Positions 22,612 to 35,415 are shown, numbered from the stretch's first letter. The stretch: 64,000 bases of DNA from Nilaparvata lugens (GCF_014356525.2 NC_052506.1:21665916-21729915), one strand, 5' to 3'. A program made the numbers and translations. Notes: generated by a model from the sequence alone, not told the origin.

Positions 22612-22712
22612 AGAGTAGCTCATCGTCAAGGGCTACATAAGTATAATGTTAAGACATTACACCTTTGGCTGACTATTACCTCAGGCGGTCGTGGGTTGTA
22701 TTTCCGCCCCCT
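22612..22712 (+). repeat. tRNA-like sequence, possible SINE head
   Basis: TAGCTCATCGTCAAGG at 22616-22631 resembles a pol III A box and GGTTGTATTTC at 22694-22704 a mutated B box. The spacing is longer than in a normal tRNA, and GGCGGTCGTGGGTT before the B box is typical of tRNA-derived SINE heads. The fold is not intact, so it is not called a tRNA gene. Confidence 0.3.
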
Positions 22713-22734
22713 TCGAATGGTATCGCAGTCTTCA

Positions 22735-24130
22735 TCAGCTATTCTCAGTCTTAGAGCAGCGTAGGATATGGCTAATTGGAACACGTTTAGTGATTTTCAA
22801 GTTGAAGGTGGAAGAGTTATTTCAAGTGCAAGGTGATTGGCACTTCGTTTTTAAAATGCATGACTTGGAATATTTGTGTCAAACTCGAAATGAATAGCCT
22901 ATTTTTATTTTGTGTTTTATTGTTTTTTTACGAAATTAAAAATGACAGTGCATAATAACAGGTTTTGCTTCAGAAACTATACTATATGACTCCAAAACAA
23001 TATTCAATATTCAAAAATACTGTTATAGTTGTTATTATCAGTATAGTGAGAAGTCAAGACATCACCCAATTTACTTACTCACCCAATCTTTTACTCCTGA
23101 GAATAAGTTTAATCCATTATTCCAGTAACTTATCGATTGGTCAGTTTCAGGAGTGTGACTTGTACTTTGAAATACACACAAACAGATAAATGAATTTCAA
23201 GAACAATGCTGAATAGTGTAGTACGAGGTAGCACCTCAAACAAAGATTTTTCGGCAATCCAGGGCTGCTAGAGATTCAATCAATTGAATTATCTACTTGC
23301 AGAACAGTGTAAACTTATTAGTGTTCAGACTTGTCTTGTTTATACGAAAACAGTTGTAGCCAAATTCAATTATAACAAGTACGCCAGGCTTACTCAAGTA
23401 ACCAACTCATAGACACGAGAAGTTTTGACTGAATTAGTGAACATAGTGAAGCATCTACAATCTCAGTACAGTAACAGACTTGGTTAATGCACAGTACTTA
23501 CGAGTAGATGCTTCACACGACAACCTGTTTTGTTATTTGGAAAGCCGAGTCGTCTGCTGTTCCAGTTTAGCTGGCAGCCAGAAGTTGGCAAATATAGCAA
23601 GCACAGTGTTCCCAAGGAAAATGGAAGTGGAGCAATGGCTTTTATATATGACGGGGAGCCAGAAAGTTTTCGTTGTTGCGTGTGTGAAGCAGTCGCTGCC
23701 GTTGAGAACGGAGACAGCTCTCAACTTGACAACGATGGGGTGAAACAATACAATAGAGTATGAAGTGTTAACCACGGGGTCAGTTCACTTGCTCTTCATC
23801 ACAGTCTCCAAATTCTCTTGAGATCTACTCACTCCATGTTGGCTGAGTGATGAGTATGGTCTTCGTACTCTGGTTGTTTTCTTCCAAGGGGGAAAGGAGT
23901 AGAGTTGACTACTTCTTGCGCACTGTCAAAACTCCAACATTCAACAAATCACTGTCATAACTACGTCTTTCTCCGGTTGAACTAGATTAGAACTAAATCC
24001 TGAGATATTTTAGAAATCAATTTGTAAAATGGACTTGCAACGTCATTACAACGTGTTTTGTCTTTAGTGCCCGTCACTGTTTTATACATTTATGTGGAGT
24101 CGATATATAAATAAAAGTTTGTAGTCAATT
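22735..24130. other. No recognisable gene
   Basis: Short frames overlap on both strands around 23480-23775, but none shows a known domain or a convincing exon structure. The 23500-23760 part is less AT-rich than its neighbours. Confidence 0.4.
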
Positions 24131-24134
24131 AAAT

Positions 24135-24294
24135 ACACAACGATTTTCGTACGTACGATATTTTGCCGTCCTTATAAATTCTAACAGATATAACGGATCT
24201 TGACAAACATCATCTGTTTGACATCATCTGTTTAATCTAATAGAATATTTATAATAAAGGCAAAAATTCATACGAACAAAAATAGATGTGTGTG
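24135..24294. mobile_element. MITE, copy A
   Basis: Inverted ends of about 50 bp: CGTACGATATTTTGCCGTCC near 24150 on the left and the decayed complement ending near 24294 on the right. The interior contains a direct doublet of CATCATCTGTTTGA. The same sequence occurs immediately to the right as copy B. No coding capacity. Confidence 0.75.
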
Positions 24295-24313
24295 TAGCTA
24301 GCCTTAAGCCCCG

Positions 24314-24472
24314 CACACACGCATCGATTTTTGTTCGTACGATATTTTGCCGTCCTTATGAATTATATGAGATTGAACAGAACTTGACAAACATCATCTG
24401 TTTGAAATCATCTGTTTAATCTTACAGAATTTATAAGGACGGCAAAATACCGTACGAACAAAAATCGATGTG
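24314..24472. mobile_element. MITE, copy B
   Basis: A better-preserved copy of the neighbouring element. The ends are GCATCGATTTTTGTTCGTAC and its complement (GTACGAACAAAAATCGATG, ending about 24470), extending inward through TTGCCGTCCTTAT. The interior again carries the doubled CATCATCTGTTT motif. About 20 bases separate it from copy A. Confidence 0.8.
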
Positions 24473-24644
24473 ACCTCTCATTTAAGGGAAATCATTAATT
24501 ATCGTTCTGTTTTACTACTACTACTACTAGACTACTAGATTTCCACAGTGGTCATTCTTCATTATTTAAACTCCAGTAACCACACCCTGTCGCTCAGACC
24601 AACTGACTTGAATGAATGGGCATGGTCACGTGATGGTCGGTCAT

Positions 24645-24647
<3 letters not shown>

Positions 24648-24727
<80 letters not shown>
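24648..24727. repeat. (GA)n microsatellite, 80 bp
   Basis: An uninterrupted AG dinucleotide run of 40 units. It would be length-variable between individuals and is a common weak spot in assembly. A short CTA repeat lies just upstream near 24515-24535. Confidence 0.98.
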
Positions 24728-24729
<2 letters not shown>

Positions 24730-27633
24730 TGCAACGATAATTAGAGTAGAATTTACATAAAATTTAGAACTATGTCATCCATACACATTTACCATGGAGT
24801 CAGTGGTGAATTGATGGTGAATAGTTGTAATAAATCGTCTCTGTTCATAGTAATTGATTCTTGTCTGCTACAAGCTATAATACACTGTTAAGCTGTTTTT
24901 ACATTTGAAGCAATTGCTGGAAGTAATTCAATAATAGAGAATGACGAAAAGTGTGAACTGTTCAGAACACGTGATTCATTCACCGTTTGAATGTTCTACT
25001 TTCACTTATATTAATTGCATTTACTCAGGTTCCTCGGCTGTTCGTGATCGTAATTTCTGTTTATTTTCCCTTCAGAACGCTAGCTTCTTCTTCCCCGTCG
25101 TTTGGTTTAATGGCATAAATCTAAAGCTCGACTCCCTAAGTTCTACATTGCCTATCCAAGGCGTCGGAATTGGCGTTGGCCCAAACCCCTCACACTGCAC
25201 TGCAAAGTTCACTAGACTGTCGGCAAATTATATTAGTCCATAGGTTTTGCAACAGCGACAAACTCATCTGTTCTCGACCTGCCTGAATTTAATAGACACA
25301 ACGATTTATGAGACCTTTAGTGAGCCTTCACCTTTCTGCTAACCTGATTCAAATGAAATTTAGGGATCTATTTACTCTTATCCAGGTCTGATGCCAAGGG
25401 AGCATTAGCAGAGCCCTCCCTGTTAAGATCTAAAAAATAATCTATTAGATGAGGATGTCGCATGAATCAAACATATCAATGTTTTGAAGATATTAGAATA
25501 CTTGTATTCTCATGCTCCATCAATAATATCACTGATCCAATCTTATATTTAAATGCTCTTTCTCTCTCCTAAAAATGGACAGTTAAGAGTTTAAACACCA
25601 TCGTTCCATGTGGACATAATTGACATTACGATATTCAATTGACTAAAAAATAGGTACATCAGTATTTATAATATTGTTATATTTTGTTCAATCGGTAATG
25701 CTATGCTGTAATTGCTAGATAAGAGAATGCTTATGTGACATCAGAGATCGATGATAATAATTACTTAAACATGGTGAAAAATATTGTTAACTATCCCATT
25801 TATCAAAAAAAGATAGATAATGGGTTGTGAACAAGAAAAAACAAAGAGAATCCCTTGTTGACTTGTCATAGTTACATTGGAAAATTTTCTCAAAAGACTT
25901 CATTCATTGGGAAGACATCATTCTGAGTGAGATGGTGAGTGAGAAAAGGTGGGAAGGAAATAAGAGTGTATTAGAATATAAACTTGATGTGGGATTTATA
26001 ATTATTACTGATCAATTGATTTAAAACAATACCAACGTACAAAACCAGACTATTCGGAGAACGCATGATCCAAAAATTATTCCCAAACTTGCCAACATAT
26101 TTCGCTATAGTCAATTTGGAATGCTAATTTATCAAGAGAAAGTGTTTGAGCAGGCGGAAGAAATTCGAAGTGAGGATAGGCCTTTCCTGGAGAAAAACCA
26201 TTGATATTCATGAGCAAGATGACAGGCGACTATGAAAGAGTTGAAAGGAGCTTGCCGCTGTCATGTTCAACACGTTCAAGAGCCTGGACGTTGATGGATC
26301 AGCTGTTTCTGTCCCCTACCATTCCCCCACCACTCCCACACCACCCCACCCAACTCAACAGAATAGATCGCAAGTCAACTGGTCTTCTTGAACTTTCTCA
26401 AAACATTCGACAAACTCGGCAACCGGCATGCAGCATATGGTATTAAATGGATTCCATTTCCATACCTCTTTGGTAGAAGTGGAGAGGTTGATCAGATGCT
26501 TGGTGAGCAGACATCAAAATGGGATTGCATGAAGATGAAAATCCTTGAACACCACCACCTTTCGTTTTATATGTTTCCCCCCAAAACATAATCTATGAAG
26601 TAGTCGAAGATAACACACAACACGTACTGATCAACGCACTCCATTCAAGATAAATATCCACTTAAGAGTGAAAAAATAATACATTCTTGGGGACGAGTGA
26701 ATTCACTGAGTTAACTGATCAGAAATGAATTAACGATAAAAGAGATTGAATAAACATTCTGTAGATAGAAGATCAATATAAAAAAAGTGATGAATACTCG
26801 TGATTAAGCAATGATTATATGAAGGTCATTTTTTCAAGGGTAATGGACCAGCGGTAGGGGTATTTCTACAGAGCTGAGCAGCTTGTCATCCCCACCTAAC
26901 ACGTGGTCAGATCGTCAATAATAATATTGTTGTTGACCTGAAACATGGCCGCCACACTTGAGTCTCTAAGTGCTAGTTACGTTATTCGTTTTTGCAATCA
27001 AAATGCAATATTTGAGCATGAATTCAACAAAGAATTATTCAAGTTTACGCAAAACACGTTATGAGTTATGATATTCTGCGTGAATGATTTCACGCACACG
27101 GAAACAATTTGATCTATGACAACTCCGCCTCGTGGTGCTGGTGCAACCAAACTGCTTCTCCAGCAAATCAAATGGGATAATTTCGATCACCCTCTAAATA
27201 AGCCTGACTTGGCCACTAGTAACCTTTACCTTCTTCTCAAATTCAATACTTGACTTTGAGTGCAGAGTTTCTGAACTAACGAGAAGTCCAAAGCAATGTC
27301 ATAGCACACTTAAACTCATTAGGCGGCAGCATTTAATGGAGAGGGTTTTGGTACGCTGGCACACTGGTATGATAAATATATCAGTCTTCACGGCAATTAT
27401 GTTGAAGATAGTCATAAGTGTGAGTAACTTCTAGTGAATAATATTATTTGTAAACATTAGTATTTTATTTATGACCAATAAGAGTTTGAAAAACCCCTCC
27501 TATATTAGAAAATAGTGATACAATTGAGATATAGGGGAGGATATGAGAACAATAGGCTAAGTAAAACTAACCAGATCACTTCAAATACCAATTGACTTAC
27601 AAGTGAAGCTTGTTTCTGTCTCTGTTTTGAAAA
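24728..27633. other. No recognisable gene
   Basis: AT-rich with small scattered frames. A plus-strand stretch at about 25863-25930 ends at a GTGAGT donor and has an acceptor-like CATAG before it, but at 20 codons it is too short to judge. No repeat structure was noticed. Confidence 0.4.
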
Positions 27634-27882
27634 CTACTTGATATGGAGGTCGGCTGCATTATGTCTTATAACGTTCGCATTCGTGTAGAATTTCAACAGA
27701 GAATATTCATAGACTTGGAATAAATTTCCTAAAACTTGCCACGAATCACTAGAGTCTGTCTTATCGATGATGGTCTGGAGAGATTCCGATGTATAACATT
27801 TTCTTCTAGTTTCTGAAATATTCATCACTATAGACGATAGAGCTTCAATTTTAAAATTGTATCTATTTATCGCTACTCTCAA
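27634..27882 (-). CDS. Small unassigned open frame
   Basis: The minus-strand frame of about 82 codons starts from a TTG in the given frame, with no clear ATG at the beginning. It has balanced composition: RVAINRYNFKIEALSSIV, then ETRRKCYTSESLQTIIDK, then SWQVLGNLFQVYEYSLLK. I do not recognise a family, and no good splice sites frame it exactly. It could be an exon piece, a relic of a mobile-element gene, or chance. Confidence 0.2.
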   Translation of the reverse strand: MRVAINRYNFKIEALSSIVMNISETRRKCYTSESLQTIIDKTDSSDSWQVLGNLFQVYEYSLLKFYTNANVIRHNAADLHIK

Positions 27883-27929
27883 TAGGCCTATGGAGTTTCT
27901 ACCTCTGTTGTAATGAGCCCATTTTTAAA

Positions 27930-28260
27930 AAAGGCCAACGTTATACTGGCCACGAGGGACCAATGCACATGTCTGCCAATGCAGCAAATTGTATTCTTGC
28001 AAGCGTAGATAGATGCAGAGTCCAGTAATTGACCCTCTGGGAAAGCTTCAGTGAAGGACAACGTTGGATTAGTGCAGTAGGCTGGTCACGGAGAGGCTGT
28101 TCCAAGGTGATGAATGCTTTCGGAATAAAGAGTAGGCGACCAGGGATGATCGAAGAGTCTGCACCTGTCTCCCACGTCACTGGACCGATTCCGTTCATAA
28201 GTGCCCTACCTTCCTACTTGGAATTTCAATAGCCTCTCGCCATGTTATGGGAAAAGAGAG
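27930..28260. other. Less AT-rich segment, nature unknown
   Basis: This stretch is clearly richer in G and C than its flanks and has overlapping open frames on both strands, a composition effect. No motif was recognised. It could be a fragment of an unidentified repeat or an untranslated exon. Confidence 0.3.
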
Positions 28261-28338
28261 TCGATTCTATCAGGGGACTATGAGTATTGAGTGCAATGAG
28301 TATTTTTTTCCTTCCAACAAAGTTGGAGTAGCATTGCT

Positions 28339-28725
28339 TGTAAGGTTTATTGTGATACGAGCGATCATTATTATCAATGAGATTCTCAGGTAGAGAAGAC
28401 TTTCAGTCAAAGGAGATTTGCTACTCATTCAACATTACTCAAGAGGTTTGTTATACTACGAGCAATTAAATCAATGAGATTTCAAGATAAAGAAATCCTT
28501 CAGTCTCAGGAGATTTACTGCTCATTCAACATTGATCAAGAGGCTTATTATAATACCAGTAATTGAATCAATGAGATTTCCAGGTTAAGAAGACTCTCAG
28601 TCAAAGGAGATTTGCTACTCATTCAACATTGCTCAAGAGTTTTATTGTACTACGAGCAATTAAATCAATGAGATTTCAAGATAACTTCCAGTCTCAGGAG
28701 ATTCACTACTCATTCAATATATGAA
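28339..28725 (+). repeat. 97-bp tandem repeat, about four units in an alternating A-B-A-B pattern
   Basis: The word TCAATGAGAT occurs at 28374, 28471, 28568 and 28665, each 97 bases apart. Units 1 and 3 share GAAGACT(T/C)TCAGTCAAAGG and TTGCTACTCATTCAAC; units 2 and 4 share TTTCAAGATAA and CAGTCTCAGGAGAT. The real repeat may therefore be a 194-bp dimer, as in higher-order satellite arrays. There is no coding capacity. Confidence 0.9.
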
Positions 28726-28729
28726 ACAG

Positions 28730-29394
28730 AATAAACTCAGAAGATTTTCTCCTCATTTTACATTGAAAACTTGAGAAACTCCAACATTGCATGAATTTGG
28801 TATTTGATAAATGTTAGGGCAGCGTGAGTAATTAAATTACTATCAGCAAACTACAAGACGTTAATAATGGCGGTGGCCAGTGTCGAGTCATGCTTTGTCA
28901 GCTATTATCATATTTCATATATGAAGCATATAACTATTAATCACAGTGGTTGATGAATGTGTTTGAGAATAGCTTGCTCATTGTAACTAGATCTTATTAT
29001 TGTTTATGAAGGTTCCAGACACTAGTGAGCTCCAGTGGCTTCAGAAACCATATTTCCAATAGTGAATCATCATTTCTGACATCAATTGTTTCACCAGACT
29101 GCTTCAGGAATTAATTTTTATCAAATGAGTTTCTTCATGAAAATTTTCACTCCTCACGAATTATGAAAGTTCTTATTGATATTCTATATCACTCCACTTC
29201 ACATAATCACGTTGTCTACTAGTAGCTGCAAATTTCATTGTGAAGCTAACTTCAGTTGTTGACAAATGTTCTTAACAATCAACTGCATTGAAAGATCATA
29301 AATTATCTTTTTTGTTGGAACTTACAAAATCTTATATTTGAGCTAGTTATTTAGATACTAATTAGATACTTCCTGAATGGTTATTGAGGTGATA
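28730..29394. other. No recognisable feature
   Basis: AT-rich sequence without open frames of note or clear repeats. Confidence 0.4.
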
Positions 29395-29730
29395 TTGTGG
29401 TGGTTATCTATACTGAATAAAAAGACTAGATATTGTTTAACCACAGATTTATAAAAAATAGAAATACCGGTTTCGGTTGCTACACAATTATAAAACTCCA
29501 TTGTCTAAATCTGTTTTGTATGTACCGCTAATTAGGGAGAGGCTTGTCTATGCCAATCGCAGAAGTTCATATATGTCATAGGTCAAGTCTTTCACCAATA
29601 GCGGTGCTCGACCGTTAGTATCAGCACTGCTGCTCTCCACTTGAAGTTTCAATTCACCAGAGATTGATTACGGTGTGAAAATCAAAACCAATGTCTAGAT
29701 CTATAATAAATCTGTGGTATTTCCAATAAG
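29395..29730. mobile_element. Foldback element with hammerhead-like core, copy 1
   Basis: Left arm: AACCACAGATTTATAAAAAA followed by ACCGGTTTCGGTTGCTACAC (29439-29486). Right arm, inverted and more decayed: ATAATAAATCTGTGGTATTT at 29703-29722. The spacer holds CACCAATAGCGGTGCTCG and AGCACTGCTGCTCTCC, which recur inverted in the 35.2-kb copy. Related arms form the 50.6-kb palindrome. No coding capacity. Confidence 0.65.
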
Positions 29731-29779
29731 CTGATTATTCAGTAATCAGATACGAGCCTACCAATCAGGGTTATAAAAT

Positions 29780-29866
29780 GTTATAATATTTATATTATGA
29801 ATGGTTATGGAATGTATGATACACATTTCATTTTGTACCAAATAAATTGGATTGAATTTGTGGTGT
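29780..29866 (+). repeat. Possible 3' end of a non-LTR element
   Basis: AAATAAATTGGATTGAATTT near 29840-29860 joins a polyadenylation signal to a GATT-type tail, the pattern of other retroposon ends in this window. No coding part remains. Confidence 0.3.
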
Positions 29867-32800
29867 GATGAGTATAGTTTTTTTTACAATGATTAAGAAT
29901 GTAAATGGATAGAAACTCCATCAATAATACACCAAAATTGTCTAGATTAATTTACTATGTCTTTAAAAATATAATGACATCAACCTATAGAGACAAAAAT
30001 GGTATATATACAACAGACTATTTACATATAAATTAATGAATTTCACGGACAATAAAATAATGGTAGCGAGGTTCAATGGAAGAGTGATGAACAGGAGTGT
30101 TGCCATTAGATTATATTGCTCCATAGGAGAGTGGCCTGTGATGGTCGAAATTTATTTCGGTAGACTGCCGATTGGGCAATGAAAGGTTATGTTTATTTCG
30201 GACATTTGAAAAATTTCAAATCGACCTCTATGCCCGAGTAACGGACGAATGGTGAGGATAATACAATGCAGGTAGATGAAGCCAGAGTACAATTATCTAC
30301 ATTGTTTGTCTTTTTCGAGTGATTGATGGGACTTTATCGCATTGTTTCTTTTTAGTCGGACAATGCCGCCCGACCCGATAGCGCCCCACCAGCTCATTTA
30401 GCACTGTCACAATTACGACAATGCCCAGCTTTCTTTCCGCTTTCCAAATGTTGAATATAAATTAATTTCAGGTCCCAGTAGTTCATTAATGATGTAGGAA
30501 TCTTCCTCTTTTTTGGATGTGCCTTGTAGTTACGCCTCAGTTGAAGCTGATAGATGACAAACAAGGATGACAGTTTTCCGGTTCAGAAAAACCTGAAAGT
30601 ATTATTATTACCACTCTTAGTTGCTTCTCTGATAATTTATTACAAGCCTTTTCCTCATTTTAAAGTTATAAAATATTTTATGATAGTATTAGCCTATTAA
30701 TGATCTTGATATAATTAACATAATTCATTTTTCCCTTTCAACAGCATGAGCTATCAGTGGACAGCCAACAGAGGAGCTCTCTGTTATTGTCTAAATTCGA
30801 GAATTATTTTATAATATTGTGAGATTATTAATATGAATACAGATAAATGCGAATTTAATGTTGGATTAAAGTACACAGAGGAACAAGAGTTTTGTTCTGT
30901 GATTCTTCCATGATAATATATTGAGTTTATTGAAATTATTATATTGATTAAATTTCAATATTGAGATGGAATTGGAATAACTGAATGACTAGCACTAAAC
31001 GACTTAAGTGAGCTTTTGATAATCAAGTAAGACTTCTTTATAAAATACTTCTGAATTATCAGTATCATGTACTCGTTTGAAAATCAAGATAATTGATATT
31101 ACATGTGTAATAACAATAATTAAGATCCGCATTAATTCAGATATTGAGTTTCATTAGTTGGTTTAATCAAAGATAATGTATTGTTGAAACTTGTGGTAAA
31201 ATGAGAGGGAGTTGTAGAACTTAAAATGTAAGGATGAAGTAATCCTGTTCCTCCTATCTCACATTAACGTGCTATCATCCCATTTAACCTGCTAAGAACT
31301 TGGAAATGAATTGGAACAATGAATTAATATCTGAGATATTGCTTTAATGTATTATTAATGTTTATTGCTTTATTGTAAGAAATACAATATTCTGCCATCC
31401 AGCTATAAAAGGACTTCCAAGTGATGAACTAGAGATAATATAACTGGGGTTATAACTTCCATATGAATCCCTTCATGAAAAGCATTCCATTCAGTTTTTT
31501 TATTATTTTCGCATATCACTTAAATCAATGTAATGTATTCGAATTACTTGTATTATGGGCCTTATAATTCCATTTGGCTGACCCACTTTTGGGAAAATAA
31601 ATGCCAATTCTCCAGAAATTATATGGCACAATAGCAACTACTCAAAAAATAATGATTCAGATAGTAAGATGCAACACTAAAAACTGCACCAAGTTGTAAG
31701 AAAACCAGAGTATTCATCGTATATAGTTTGGGGGATTGCCTCAATTTTTATTTGAGTGTTACAGAAGTTGAGCAAATAGCGATGAATATTCCACAATATT
31801 TCAGGATGGATCCTGTTCTATTGTTATTCCCATATTCTATACCTCAAGGCATCATCCGGTCTGGAAAGTAGCATGGCTTTATTTACATTGTTGTATTGGC
31901 TGTGTTTCAGCTTACGAGATATATGACCAGGGCCCAGTGTGATAAATTATGATACAGAAACTAAGCTTTGGCTAGGCGCCACAAGCAGCTACTGTAGCAG
32001 CAAAAGACAAGAAAAGCGAGCGAGTATGTGAAAGGGATGAAGCTGAGAGTTGGAAAATGGTTTCTCGTTGGTGTTGAAAGAGCAAGCAATAAAACCGATG
32101 TGTACAAAAGACGGCTTCAAAACGAACCGATATTTCCAAGTGTCTCCTCGCCGTGTCTTTCCATACCCGACGACAAAGCAAACATCTGATAAGAGTGATA
32201 AGATAAATAAAAGTCACTCACAGTGCAGTTGAAAGCCAGTATTCACTCTCATAGAACTGGGTATGAAGTCACAATGGTGTCTTACATTTTCCTGTGCAAG
32301 AAATGATTCTATAACTAACAATCATCGTTTAACGATTGAATTATAATTTCATTCTCGTTCACGGCTTTATGACAATAATCACCATTGTCATCAACACGAA
32401 GGTGGCCAATATTTTTGACCGTCTCATCTAGAGGAGTGCGATGAAATTTGGATAGAATACGTGAGCATAAATCACCAAGACGTTAGTCATTGAAATGCAT
32501 GAATAAAGCACTAATATTGTGATTTAGAGTCAATAATTATCAATGAATAGTCAAATATTGATGATTCTTGCTCGTAACTTATATAGCTCAGCCTTTATAG
32601 ACGATTATCATTATTATTTATTTCTTTATTAAGGCTATGCATTAAACTCATACACATTTTTTTATTAAGACAATTTCCAATTTGCTCTAGCTTGAATATT
32701 CAGAAGGGATTGGACTCCAGCTCCGAAAAAATGCTCAATAAAGCTGCATTATAAAACAGAAGAATAACGTTGATTGCATATTTTTGTTCATGCATTTAAA

Positions 32801-33150
32801 TTTAGAAAATTTTAGTCCATTCCCAGTACTTTATTGCTATAATATCATGTTCATTTTCTATCTCTACCCCCAACACTAACAGATACTAGCTGTGAGGCTA
32901 TTTACAGCCAATCTCGTATTATGCACAGAACTGTGATAAGGGAACAGACTTTTATACTCTGTCACAACACGGAGTCATGTGTCTTATAGGAGAGTAGAAA
33001 CCGGCAATAATGCTGCAGCATGTGTGATATTATTGTTGGGTGCGATACTGCAAGTCCTCGAGATGTTGTTTAGAGAGAGGATACTCTATCTTACTTGCTC
33101 CTCTATCTTACTACTTCTATCCTCTAGCAGCGGTACAGAAACAAGCCGCA
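29867..33150. other. No recognisable gene
   Basis: AT-rich throughout. Around 32630-32700 a TTTATTAAGGC-type stretch could be the inverted 3' end of a retroposon, but nothing coding supports it. Short frames at 31972-32232 overlap on both strands and show no motif. Confidence 0.4.
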
Positions 33151-33159
33151 GGTCATTCC

Positions 33160-33385
33160 CTCTCTCTCTCTCTTCCGCCGTGAGCCTGCCTAGTCATCAG
33201 TGCGTTCGTATTCGCGTTAGCAGTGAAGCAGGGTAGTGTAGCAGTGTTTACGCCGCCTCTCTGTGCCCTAAAGCACTGTAATAACTCGGCTTGAAAGAAT
33301 GCTGTGGCAAATTGCTTCCCGCCTTTCCTCGCTAATTTATTGCGTCTGAGATGCGAGCAGGCGCTCCACACCGGCACAAAAACAG
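33160..33385 (+). promoter_or_regulatory. CpG-rich segment, possible promoter or 5' untranslated exon
   Basis: After a CTCTCTCT run the sequence has many CG dinucleotides, in contrast to its AT-rich surroundings. TCATCAGTGCGTTCG at 33195-33209 contains a TCAGT initiator-like word, and the segment ends with AAAACAG|GTAAAAA at about 33383, a donor-like site. There is no good ATG before it. This could be a transcription start with a non-coding first exon on the plus strand, but no motif is decisive. Confidence 0.25.
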
Positions 33386-35229
33386 GTAAAAATGCAATAA
33401 GCTTAAAATGAATGGAATAGTAAATTAGATTTTTCAGCTCTTAGCTCATCTATTCGAGCCAAATAAACGCTGCTCTCTTTCGACCCTCATGAACCGAAAT
33501 TGGCCCTGGAGTGTGCCAGTGAATGAACAACGAAAAGTCAAACAAACAGCCCTCTGAATAAATGATGAGGAGTTTTTGCATGCTAATCGTGATATTTGCG
33601 GTTAATTTTGTAATGGCCGCCTGATGGCGAATGCGACGTGTAATTCAATATTATTGTGTAACGCCTATCCAGTAAAATTTCCTCAAATAATGTGAACAGT
33701 ATTTTCTTCATCACAACATGAAGATTTCACTCATTTCAGTGGCAGTCGAGTACAGCTACAGTTTTTTCTTATAATGATGAATGAGAAAATTGTTTTCATA
33801 ATAGCTTCAATGATTGAAATTCTTCCACATCCTGATCAATCCGAGAATAATAGGCTATTATTTCTGGAAATATAGTAACTATATTATGACATAATAGGGC
33901 GTAGGAGACAGAAGTGTATACGAGAAATAAGGCGAATAACTCTTTTCAAAGCGTTTTATAATTAATTTGAAATATTCATTAGAATTGAGAGACATTTTTC
34001 GATTCAGGTTCTTGTTCCCTCTTGTATGATCCTCCAATGATAAATTATTTAATTGATAGGTAAAAAGCCAAAAACGAACTCCATCATGTTATAATAATCA
34101 TGTATGAGAATTATTAAAAATTAAAATTGGAAAATTAATTATTTAGATATTAAAATAATTTAATTAAATTATTAAAAAATTCTATCATCCATAGAATTTA
34201 ATAAAGTGCACAAATAACACAGTAAGAAAATAGAAGAAAATGTCTATGGATTTGATTATATTCCACACCAATGAAGGTCTAGGCTATAGGAATACTAAGG
34301 AATTAAGTATCAATAATATGCTATTATTCATTTTTAAAAGGATTAAAATTTGTTGATTTCCACTTCTTCTTTACTTATTGACCCTTCAGTTCAAAATCAA
34401 TAGATCTTTAATGTTTGAAGATGGATTACCTAAGTACCTAAAGGTTTACTATTCCATGGAAGTTTTATTTTTCAGCTCAAGAAACACGATGTATTATACA
34501 AACATTCTCGAAATCTCTGTTAAGAAAAGATTAGCGGTCTGTAAAGAAATAGAAGCCTAATCATTTAATTTGAGATTATAAACCTATTGATTAGGGTTCC
34601 ATTACATGAGTATTGATAAGATTAGAAAATCTATCTTCAATGACATCTTGGAGTTTGGATAGGAAAAAGTTAAGTTTTTCCTGTTCATCCATTTTCATTG
34701 AAATACTCATTCTACTCCATAACCGGAACCTAATGACGTCAATGATGACAAACCATGATAGACTCAAGCCGTCCATTCATAGTGTTGAGAATCGATCATT
34801 CTTCTAAGCTCATGCCATTCGAGCTACTCCACTATATGTATCGTCATTAATCATGTGACCACTGGATGGTCAACTTCAATGGGCGACCCTTCTTAAAAGT
34901 ATATATGTGATGCATTACGTCCAGAAGATGATCTACAACTTCTCGATCCTGCAATTGAATGAAGTGAAACACTATCGATAAGTTCTTTGCCCTAGGATGG
35001 TGCTTTATGGATACGAAAATCTAGAACTATAGCTTTAATGGATGTGAAAACTCGTGATATAAAATCACTCTATGACAGAACTACATGTGGCCTTTTCATG
35101 CAAAATTTTATCATTGAGAGGTAAATTTTCCATTGAAAGTTCATGAATTTGTTGGAATTCATTGTCAGAACGAGGTTTAAAGATTTTTATTTTCCTCGGA
35201 CCGATTCAATCACTTACTGTGTAGTTTTG
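33386..35229. other. No recognisable gene
   Basis: AT-rich, with a particularly A+T-only stretch at 34105-34190. Short frames only. Confidence 0.4.
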
Positions 35230-35415
35230 ATATTATTGTGGAAGATATCCGTACTGGATAAAAATATGAGATATTATCCAACCATAGATCTATTAAAAAT
35301 CGAGAAACCGGTTTCGGTTGTTACACCATTATCCAACTCTGGTAAACTAAAACTGAAAGTGAAGAGCAGCAGTATTTTTTCTAACGCCGAGCACCGCTAT
35401 TGGTTGAAGCCGTGA
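35230..35415. repeat. Foldback-family repeat, one arm plus spacer, copy 2
   Basis: ACCATAGATCTATTAAAAAT and AAACCGGTTTCGGTTGTTAC (35282-35325) match the left arm at 29.4 kb. It continues with GAGCAGCAGTATT and GAGCACCGCTATTGGTTGAA, which match the 29.4-kb spacer in inverse orientation. The second arm is absent. Confidence 0.6.

Noticed and set aside
24548..24760. Open frame through the GA repeat
   Set aside because: It encodes an Arg-Glu repeat purely from the microsatellite.
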